NCBI RefSeq assembly: GCF_050971785.1
Contig: NZ_JBPCCU010000003.1
Coordinates: forward strand, 434,001-498,000
Direction: 5' to 3'
Length of the DNA: 64,000 nt
Source of the DNA: Actinomadura_E scrupuli
GTDB lineage: Bacteria; Actinomycetota; Actinomycetes; Streptosporangiales; Streptosporangiaceae
In this document: positions 58,423 through 64,000 of the stretch, in pieces
How the letters are laid out: each line of letters starts with the position of its first letter
Numbering within the stretch: position 1 is the stretch's first letter
Translations under genes and position numbers: made by a program
The notes under the pieces: generated by a model
Databases searched by the model: none
What the model was told of the DNA's origin: nothing
The model's input: the letters and a program-made list of their open reading frames with translations, nothing else

Positions 58423-58473
58423 CAAGAGCAATGCTCTCGCTTGCGATCCCGCAATGCAAGAGCAGTGCTCTCG
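58423..58473. promoter_or_regulatory. Two copies of a palindromic operator upstream of the SRPBCC gene
   Basis: CAAGAGCAATGCTCTCG (58423-58439) and CAAGAGCAGTGCTCTCG (58457-58473) are 17-bp repeats, each with the palindrome AGAGCA-N-TGCTCT, 34 bp apart. They start 29 bp before the SRPBCC start codon. The form fits TetR- or MarR-type dimer sites; the regulator must be encoded elsewhere. Confidence 0.7.
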
Positions 58474-58527
58474 GATACGAACATCGCTCCGGTCCGGCGG
58501 GATCAGACCCGGCCCGGGTGGCCGGAC

Positions 58528-59523
58528 TCACCAGGCGAAGGCCTCGGGTGCCGGCCCCGGCCCGGGGAAGATCTCGTCGAGGGCCGCCAGGAACTCCTCC
58601 GAGAGGTTCACCTCGACGGCCCGCAACGCCGACTCCAGCTGGCCGGCGGTCCGCGGGCCCACGATCGGGCCGGTCACGCCGGGACGGGTGAGCAGCCAGG
58701 CCAGCCCGACGTCACCCGGCTCCAGGTCGTGCTTCTCGCACAGGTCCTCGTAGGCCTGGATCCGGGCCCGCCCGGCCTCGTCGGCCAGGACCTCCTTGCT
58801 GCGCCCGCCCAGTGAGCGGGAGCCGCCGCCGTCGCGTTCCTTGCGCAGCACGCCGCCCAGCAGGCCGCCCTGCAGCGGTGACCACGGCACGACGCCCAGG
58901 CCGTACGCCTGCGCGGCCGGGATGACCTCCATCTCGGCGCGGCGCTCGGCGAGGTTGTACAGGCACTGCTCGCTGACCAGGCCGACCGCGCCGCGGCGGG
59001 CGGCGGTCTCGTTGGCCCGGGCGATCGCCCAGCCCGGGAAGTTGGAGGATCCCGCGTAGAGGATCTTGCCCTGCTGGATGAGGACGTCGATCGCCTGCCA
59101 GATCTCCTCCCAGGGCGTGGACCTGTCGATGTGATGGAACTGGTAGAGGTCGATGTGGTCGGTGCCCAGGCGCTTGAGCGAGGCCTCGGCGGCGCGGCGG
59201 ATGTTCAGCGCGGACAGCTTGTCGTCGTTGGGCCACGGCGCGCCCTCGGCGCCCATGTTGGCGTAGACCTTGGTGGCCAGCACGGTCTTCTCGCGGCGTC
59301 CGCCGCCCTGTGCGAACCAGCTGCCGATGATCTCCTCGGTGCGCCCCTTGTTCGCGGCCCAGCCGTAGACGTTGGCGGTGTCGAAGAAGTTGACACCCGC
59401 GTCGATCGCCTGATCCATGATGGCGTGACTGTCGGCCTCGTCGGTCTGCGGGCCGAAGTTCATCGTCCCGAGGACCACCCGGCTCACCTTGAGGCCCGTC
59501 CGTCCCAGCTGTGCGTAATCCAT
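58528..59523 (-). CDS. Aldo/keto reductase
   Basis: 331 aa from ATG 59523 (a TTG at 59535 is also in frame). It is an (alpha/beta)8 reductase with the catalytic residues in place: Asp and Tyr in FFDTANVYGW, Lys in LATKVY, His in LYQFHHID, plus the NADPH site GLVSEQCLYNLAERRAEMEV and PIVGPRTAGQLESAL. It reduces aldehydes or ketones with NADPH. It belongs to the YajO/Tas-like group 11-13 relatives. A perfect 20-bp palindrome 15 bp upstream of the start suggests repression by a TetR-type protein. Confidence 0.9.
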   Translation of the reverse strand: MDYAQLGRTGLKVSRVVLGTMNFGPQTDEADSHAIMDQAIDAGVNFFDTANVYGWAANKGRTEEIIGSWFAQGGGRREKTVLATKVYANMGAEGAPWPNDDKLSALNIRRAAEASLKRLGTDHIDLYQFHHIDRSTPWEEIWQAIDVLIQQGKILYAGSSNFPGWAIARANETAARRGAVGLVSEQCLYNLAERRAEMEVIPAAQAYGLGVVPWSPLQGGLLGGVLRKERDGGGSRSLGGRSKEVLADEAGRARIQAYEDLCEKHDLEPGDVGLAWLLTRPGVTGPIVGPRTAGQLESALRAVEVNLSEEFLAALDEIFPGPGPAPEAFAW

Positions 59524-59537
59524 TGGCTCAGCCAACC

Positions 59538-59557
59538 ACTTAGAGCGCGCTCTAAGT
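59538..59557. promoter_or_regulatory. Perfect 20-bp palindrome upstream of the aldo/keto reductase gene
   Basis: ACTTAGAGCGCGCTCTAAGT is perfectly self-complementary and lies 15 bp upstream of the reductase start. It shares AGAGC/GCTCT half-sites with the pair upstream of the SRPBCC gene. It is a probable TetR-family operator; no such gene is adjacent. Confidence 0.7.
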
Positions 59558-59896
59558 CAACCGCCGGAGCGGAATCCGCCGGTGCGCCGGGGCCCCCCGC
59601 CGAGCGATGGAGGGCGGCGGCCGGCCCCCGAGGCGCGTTCCGGTTGGCCTCTTCCGGCGGCCGGAAGAAAGTGTCTTCCGGCCGAGAGCCTCGCATATCG
59701 CCGAAATCGGAAGCGATAAGCGTTGTTGGTCCGCTTCGTCGGTTATTGGGAATGCAGGGCTCGCCGGATTCGGAAACCCTTTATTTTCTCCCCGCAGCTC
59801 CCGATCGGCCGCCTGCTACTCGAACTGCCGGTCAGTGGCTTACGGTTCATTACGTGTCCTGGCGATTCGAGACGAGATGACACCGGAGGTCGCCGC
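59558..59896. other. Intergenic region before the kinase-WD40 gene
   Basis: About 340 bp without a convincing gene. From about 59690 to 59880 the sequence is clearly less GC-rich than its surroundings (stretches such as TTATTTTC), as expected for a promoter. The frame of the kinase gene is open upstream to 59723, but that extension lacks a ribosome site and reads like non-coding sequence. Confidence 0.5.
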
Positions 59897-62023
59897 ATGA
59901 CGGGTTCCCGCCCGTTGCGCGCGGATGAGCCGACACAGCTGGGGATGTACCGGCTGACCGCATTCCTGGGTGAGGGCGGTCAGGGCATCGTTTATCTGGG
60001 AAATGGCCCGTCCGGCGGGAAAGTCGCCGTCAAGGTGCTCCAGGCGCGTCTGGCCGGTGACGACAAGGCCCGCAGCCGTTTTCTGCGCGAGGTGGAGGCG
60101 GTCAAGCGGGTGGCGGAGTTCTGTGTGGCCCGCGTGATCGACAGTGATTTCAACGCCGACCGGCCCTACATCGTCAGCGAGTTCGTCGAGGGAGTGTCGC
60201 TCCAGGAGGCCGTCGTCACCGACGGACCGCGCGAACGAGGCGGACTGGAACGTCTGGCGATCGGGACGGCCACCGCACTCGTGGCGATCCACCAGGCCGG
60301 CATCGTGCACCGCGATTTCAAGCCCGGCAACGTCCTGCTCGGGCCGGACGGGCCACGAGTGGTCGACTTCGGGATCGCTCGAGCGCTGGGCTCGGCCGCC
60401 TCGGAGTCGAGCGGGCTGGTGGGAACGCCCGGGTACATGTCGCCGGAGCAGATCTCCGGGCAGCCCCTCACCCCGGCGACCGATCTGTTCTCGTGGGCCG
60501 CGACCATCTTGTTCGCTGCGACCGGTGTCCCCCCTTTCGGAAACGACAGTGTCCCCGCGGTGATGTACCGGATACTCCACTACGAGCCGGACCTGACGGT
60601 CCTACCGCCACCGCTGCGCGACGCGGTCGGCGCCGGCCTGGCCAAGGACCCCGGCCGGCGACCGGCCGCCGCCGACATCATGCTGACCCTGCTCGGCCGT
60701 ACGGCCGTACGTCAGGGTCTCGAAGGGGCCGGCGCCGTCACGCCACCGGTCATGGGCCAGGCCGCTCCGGGCCCAGCCGATCTCCACGAGGCCATGCGGA
60801 TCGCCGCGGGTGAACCCCTCGAACCGGCGGGCGTACACGAGGAGCCCGGAAGGCCGACCGCGCAGGGCGGCTTGGAAAAAGTCACATTCCCCTCCGCACC
60901 GGCAGAGTCGGCTGTATCGGTACGATCCCGGCGTTTCATCTTCATCGCCGTGGTCACGGCTGTGGCGATCATGGCCGGGGTGCTCACGTGGGCCGTCCTG
61001 CCCGGTGAACCGGCGCGGCGGCGGCCACCGGCCCCCCGGGGCCCGGCCGAATCGGCTCCCCTGCCCTGGGGAACCGAGATCGGCGCCCCTCTCACCGGGC
61101 ACACCGACCATGTCGGCGCGGTCGCCGCCGGCCAGGTCGGCGGCAGATCCGTCATCCTCTCCGGTGGCCACGACAAGACGATCCGGATGTGGGATCTGAC
61201 CACTCACCGTGCCGACGGCCCGCCCCTCACCGGTCACACGCGAGAGGTCTATTTCGTCGCCACGGGGTACCTGCACGACCGCCCTGTCGCCCTCTCGGGA
61301 AGCGCGGACAACACCGTTCGCCTGTGGGATCTCACCTCCCGGCAATCCGTCGGGCCTCCGATCGGCGGTGACACCGACTGGGCGCGTACCGGCGCGATCG
61401 GCCGGCTCGACGGCCAGGACATAGCCGTCGTCGGCGGCTTCACCAACACCATCCGCCGATGGAATCTGGACACCGGCCGGCCCCTGGGGCCTCCGCTCAC
61501 CGGTCACACGGACTCCGTCTACTCCCTCGCCCTGGGTCGGCTCGGCGGCCGTCCGATCATCGCCTCCGCGGGTGAGGACAGAACCATCCGCATCTGGGAC
61601 CTGTCCTCCGGGCGTCCCCTCGGCCCTCCGCTCACCGGCCATACCCGCACCATCACCGCCGTCGCCCTCGGACAGCTCGGCGGGCGTCCCATCGCCGTCT
61701 CCGCCGGGGAGGACAGGACCGTCAGGGTCTGGGACCTGACGACGAGCCGGCCGATCGGCGGGCCGCTCACCGGCCATACCGACTCCGTCCTCACGATCGC
61801 CCTCACTCGTGTCGGCGGCCGCACCGTCGCCGTCACGGGAAGCGACGACAACGGCATCCGTGCCTGGGACCTCGGCGCGCACAAGCCCCTCGGCGCACCC
61901 TTCACCGGCCACACCGACAGTGTGGAGGCCGTGACCTGCGCCGCACTCGGCCGGCAGCCGGTCCTCGTCTCCGCGGGATGGGACCGCACACTCCGCGTGT
62001 GGAGCCTCACGCCTCCGCCGTGA
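59897..62023 (+). CDS. Membrane-bound Ser/Thr protein kinase with extracellular WD40 propeller
   Basis: 708 aa from ATG 59897 (GGAGGT 6 nt upstream). The N-terminal Hanks-type kinase is intact: GEGGQGIVYLG, VAVKVLQ, catalytic loop HRDFKPGNVLL (138 onward), DFG (157-159) and GTPGYMSPEQ. A linker of about 80 residues leads to one membrane helix (RFIFIAVVTAVAIMAGVLTW, about 345-366). Outside are seven WD40 blades, most with the pattern GPPLTGHTDSV, GRLGGRP, SAGEDRTIRIWDL. It probably senses a ligand or a surface partner and phosphorylates cytoplasmic targets. Such fusions are frequent in actinomycetes and cyanobacteria. No target gene is evident nearby. Confidence 0.92.
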   Translation: MTGSRPLRADEPTQLGMYRLTAFLGEGGQGIVYLGNGPSGGKVAVKVLQARLAGDDKARSRFLREVEAVKRVAEFCVARVIDSDFNADRPYIVSEFVEGVSLQEAVVTDGPRERGGLERLAIGTATALVAIHQAGIVHRDFKPGNVLLGPDGPRVVDFGIARALGSAASESSGLVGTPGYMSPEQISGQPLTPATDLFSWAATILFAATGVPPFGNDSVPAVMYRILHYEPDLTVLPPPLRDAVGAGLAKDPGRRPAAADIMLTLLGRTAVRQGLEGAGAVTPPVMGQAAPGPADLHEAMRIAAGEPLEPAGVHEEPGRPTAQGGLEKVTFPSAPAESAVSVRSRRFIFIAVVTAVAIMAGVLTWAVLPGEPARRRPPAPRGPAESAPLPWGTEIGAPLTGHTDHVGAVAAGQVGGRSVILSGGHDKTIRMWDLTTHRADGPPLTGHTREVYFVATGYLHDRPVALSGSADNTVRLWDLTSRQSVGPPIGGDTDWARTGAIGRLDGQDIAVVGGFTNTIRRWNLDTGRPLGPPLTGHTDSVYSLALGRLGGRPIIASAGEDRTIRIWDLSSGRPLGPPLTGHTRTITAVALGQLGGRPIAVSAGEDRTVRVWDLTTSRPIGGPLTGHTDSVLTIALTRVGGRTVAVTGSDDNGIRAWDLGAHKPLGAPFTGHTDSVEAVTCAALGRQPVLVSAGWDRTLRVWSLTPPP

Positions 62024-62123
62024 CGGGCCTCCCGGGGCGCGGATGAGCCGTCCTGCCCTCGCCGAGCCACCCTCCGGATGGGAGGCGAAGCGGGCCGCGA
62101 CGCCGGGACGGTAGGTTTCGGAC

Positions 62124-63422
62124 GTGGCAAAAGATCGTTCGTCGGGGCCCGGCCGGGCACAGCAGATCGGCTTCGCCGCCGCCCTCGGCGGCCTGGCCGG
62201 TGCCGCGCTGACCGGTCACCGGGGTGTGCGGGCCGGCTTCGCGGGCGCGGCGGCCGGCGCCGTCGCCCTGGGGGCCGTGGAGGCGGTGGCCCGGGCACGG
62301 CAGCGTCCCGGCCAGATCCCGGCGCTCTGGGCGCGGATCGCGAGCAGCGGTGCGCTGGCCGTTCCGCTCGGCTGGGCGGCCGGCCGCCTGACCGGCGCCG
62401 GGCCCCTCGCGGTCGGTGCGGTGACCGGTGCCGCCGCCGGCGCGCTGGCGCTACGGCCGCAGAAGGTGGCGCTGGGGCCGCTGGCCGGCGCGGCGGTCGG
62501 CGCCGCATTCCTGGCCCGGCGGCGGCCGGTGCCGGCGTCGGTGGTGGCGAGCACCACGGTGGTGTCCTACCGGGTGCTGGCGGCGCTGCTGTTCCGGGAC
62601 CCGCAGGTGAGCCTGCTGGCCGAGCGGGTCCGGCCGGAGGAGCTGCCGTTCGTCGTGCCGCTGGGGGCCCGCGGCCGGTACGTCGGCACTGGCTATGTCC
62701 GGGACCTGGCGGGGGTGCTCGGCGGCACGTACGTCGAGGACGCGGCCGACGTCGGCATCGTCGCCTCGCTCGACGAGCTGCGCGGCCCGGACTTCGATCC
62801 GGCGCGGGTCGATCCGCGGGTCCGGGAGTTCTACGAGCACACGACGCGGTTCACGCTCGACATCGTCCCGCGGTGGCGGCTGTGGGTGCGGCCGGGCTAC
62901 CTGCTCTACCGGACGCTGCTGGCCCGCCCCCTCGGCCAGGCCAGCGTCCCGATGAACCAGCGCGAGGCACAGCGCGGCGTCCGCGGCCGGATCGACACCA
63001 TCACCTCCAGCCAGGACGGCGTCCCGCCGATCCGCGGCTGGATTCGCTCCTTCGCCGACACCGACGAGCCGATCTACGTCGGCATCTACACCACCTACCG
63101 CCACGAGGGCCGGGGATACGTCAGCGTCGGCTTCCCCGTCCCGCAGGCCAGTTTCACCGCGACCCTCCTGCCGCGCGCCCGCGCCGGCGGGGGCCTGATC
63201 CTGACCAGCCGCAGCGACCTCGACCAGCCTGGCCACTACCTGACCTACATAGATCCGCAGTCCCGGGACCTGACCGCCCTGGCGGTGCACGGCTTCGCCG
63301 AGCAGCTGGAGGTCTACGTGGAGGACGGCGAACTACGGGCCGAGCATGCCTTCTCGGTCTTCGGGCTGCCGTTCCTCATGCTCCACTACCGCATGCACCG
63401 CAAGCCCGCCTCGGCACCTTGA
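62124..63422 (+). CDS. Hypothetical protein with Gly/Ala-rich membrane region
   Basis: 432 aa from GTG 62124. A TAGGTT hexamer ends 6 nt upstream, so the transcript may be leaderless. The first 180 residues are Ala/Gly/Val-rich and hydrophobic, probably four to six weak helices (IGFAAALGGLAGAALTGHRG, ALAVPLGWAAGRLTGAGPLA). The remaining 250 residues form a soluble domain with aromatic strands (EEFYEHTTRF-like REFYEHTTRFTLDIVPRW, PIYVGIYTTYRHEGRGYVSV, GHYLTYIDPQSRDLTALAVH). I do not recognise a family or an active site. It ends before a hairpin shared with the convergent small gene. Confidence 0.7.
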   Translation: MAKDRSSGPGRAQQIGFAAALGGLAGAALTGHRGVRAGFAGAAAGAVALGAVEAVARARQRPGQIPALWARIASSGALAVPLGWAAGRLTGAGPLAVGAVTGAAAGALALRPQKVALGPLAGAAVGAAFLARRRPVPASVVASTTVVSYRVLAALLFRDPQVSLLAERVRPEELPFVVPLGARGRYVGTGYVRDLAGVLGGTYVEDAADVGIVASLDELRGPDFDPARVDPRVREFYEHTTRFTLDIVPRWRLWVRPGYLLYRTLLARPLGQASVPMNQREAQRGVRGRIDTITSSQDGVPPIRGWIRSFADTDEPIYVGIYTTYRHEGRGYVSVGFPVPQASFTATLLPRARAGGGLILTSRSDLDQPGHYLTYIDPQSRDLTALAVHGFAEQLEVYVEDGELRAEHAFSVFGLPFLMLHYRMHRKPASAP

Positions 63423-63450
63423 TCGGGTCATCCCATCGAAAAAGACAAGA

Positions 63451-63470
63451 CCGGCCCCCGTGGGGGCCGG
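63451..63470. terminator. Strong hairpin between convergent genes
   Basis: CCGGCCCC-CGTG-GGGGCCGG, an 8-bp GC stem. On the minus strand it is followed by a T-rich stretch (TCTTGTCTTTTTCG), making it a classical intrinsic terminator for the small minus-strand gene. It may also stop the plus-strand gene. Confidence 0.8.
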
Positions 63471-63479
63471 ACTCAGTTC

Positions 63480-63650
63480 CTAATCTTCCAGGAAGAGCAG
63501 CTCTTCCTGCTGGCCCCCATCGAGGATGTCAGCGATCTCCTCGGGAGGGAAACCTGCTCGCAGCCCCCGCAGGTAGAGGGGGGCTACGTAGGCCTCGCCC
63601 GCGTCGGTCTCGTCGCCGACGTTCGGCTTCTGCTCCGGCATCTCAGACAT
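63480..63650 (-). CDS. Small acidic peptide, possible precursor-like gene
   Basis: 56 aa from ATG 63650 (AAGGA about 10 nt upstream). It is very acidic, with one central more hydrophobic part EAYVAPLYLRGLRAGFPPEE and a tail ending QQEELLFLED. It has no cysteine, signal peptide or membrane helix. The gene has its own terminator, and codon use is normal, so it looks real. The size, the Y-x2-P-L element and the acidic tail recall leader peptides of ribosomally made natural products, but no modification enzyme is visible in the window and the downstream region is outside of it. Function unknown. Confidence 0.55.
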   Translation of the reverse strand: MSEMPEQKPNVGDETDAGEAYVAPLYLRGLRAGFPPEEIADILDGGQQEELLFLED

Positions 63651-63739
63651 CGGAGATTTCCTTTCCGTGCTCTGGTTTGTGTCGCTCCTGTATCGGACAG
63701 TGCGCACCCGCACGGCTGCGGCAAGCAACGGCATGCGAG

Positions 63740-64000
63740 CTACGCGCGGGCCGACAACCGGGCTCTGACCTCGGGCCACTCGGTGACGAGGATCGAGAAG
63801 TACACGGTGTCGCGCCAGGTGCCGTCGGGGCGGCGGCGGTGCCGCCGCAGGACGCCTTCCCGCTGGGCGCCCAGCCGGGCGATCGCCGCCTGGGAGCGGA
63901 GGTTCAGGTGGTCGGTCTTGAGCTGGACCCGTCCCATGCCCAGATCCTCGAAGGCGTGGGCCAGCAGCAGGAGCTTGCACTCGGTGTTGACGGCGCTGCG
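63740..64000 (-). CDS. GNAT-family N-acetyltransferase (5' part beyond the window)
   Basis: The last 86 residues of an acetyltransferase; the frame is open to the window end, so the N-terminal half is outside. The segments NTECKLLLLAHAFEDLGMGR, VQLKTDHLNLRSQAAIARLG, AQREGVLRRH and DTVYFSILVTEWPEVRARL are the C-terminal hallmarks of RimJ/RimL-type GNATs, which transfer an acetyl group from acetyl-CoA to an amine. The internal ATG at 63937 is not the start. It lies upstream of the small peptide gene on the same strand; the gap is about 90 bp. Confidence 0.9.
   Translation of the reverse strand, partial: RSAVNTECKLLLLAHAFEDLGMGRVQLKTDHLNLRSQAAIARLGAQREGVLRRHRRRPDGTWRDTVYFSILVTEWPEVRARLSARA

Noticed and set aside
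63480..63650. Lasso-peptide or FxLD-type lanthipeptide precursor call for the 56-residue gene
   Set aside because: The Y-x2-P-L element and acidic end are only loosely similar; there is no Thr before a core, the end is FLED rather than FxLD and no modification enzyme is visible.

Overview
This is a gene-dense, very GC-rich window with the codon use and gene content of a filamentous actinomycete. CUT1/CUT2 sugar importers, XRE-cupin, MerR, LacI, TetR and HxlR regulators, a Ser/Thr kinase with a WD40 propeller, a family 2B encapsulin and mycofactocin-type dehydrogenases all fit. The pgsA-like / DUF881 / sbp / DUF881 / FHA / MerR / DUF151 / MerR / gcvP order matches a conserved actinobacterial block (Rv1822-Rv1832 in M. 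tuberculosis). A member of Streptosporangiales is my guess, not shown by the sequence. I saw no rRNA, tRNA, insertion sequence, prophage or CRISPR array.

Region 1 (1-6.5 kb): the 3' part of an acetamidase/formamidase gene, then a four-gene overlapping minus-strand operon of an ABC ATPase-like protein, a solute-binding lipoprotein, a permease with two permease domains in one chain, and a membrane-anchored NB-ARC/TPR protein. Both nucleotide-binding proteins have lost their P-loop lysines. This looks more like a transporter-derived sensor than an ordinary importer, and it is the best candidate here for an undescribed system. Region 2 (6.7-10.5 kb): a secreted phosphoesterase, a polyprenyl synthetase and a family 2B encapsulin shell with a cyclic-nucleotide-binding-like insert.

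Region 3 (10.8-16 kb): a fructose-type uptake locus. A PfkB kinase and LacI repressor diverge from a CUT2 importer across three LacI-type operators at 12-bp spacing. Region 4 (16-29 kb): a catabolic island. A fused E1 alpha-beta dehydrogenase, an acyl-CoA ligase and an XRE-cupin regulator diverge from a hydrolase, a second CUT2 importer and two tandem mycofactocin-coupled dehydrogenases. Two copies of a 17-bp operator overlap the two divergent -35 elements. A second AMP-forming ligase closes the island.

Region 5 (29-44 kb): the conserved housekeeping block (NUDIX, CDP-alcohol phosphotransferase, nucleotidyltransferase with a degenerate mutase domain, DUF881/Sbp/DUF881, FHA, FtsR-like MerR, DUF151, second MerR), a flippase-like protein with a degenerate kinase domain, and gcvP under a tandem glycine riboswitch. 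gcvH is absent from its usual place.

Region 6 (44-64 kb): small independent units with visible local regulatory palindromes: a TetR/methyltransferase pair, DUF1003, YjbR, a DUF574 methyltransferase, an HxlR/hydrolase pair, a phosphotransferase, an ABC-F/TetR pair, a deacetylase-glycosyltransferase with a small coupled partner, an SRPBCC protein, an aldo-keto reductase, a kinase-WD40 receptor, two unknown proteins and a truncated GNAT. Several genes here look leaderless, with a -10-like hexamer 6-7 nt before the start codon.
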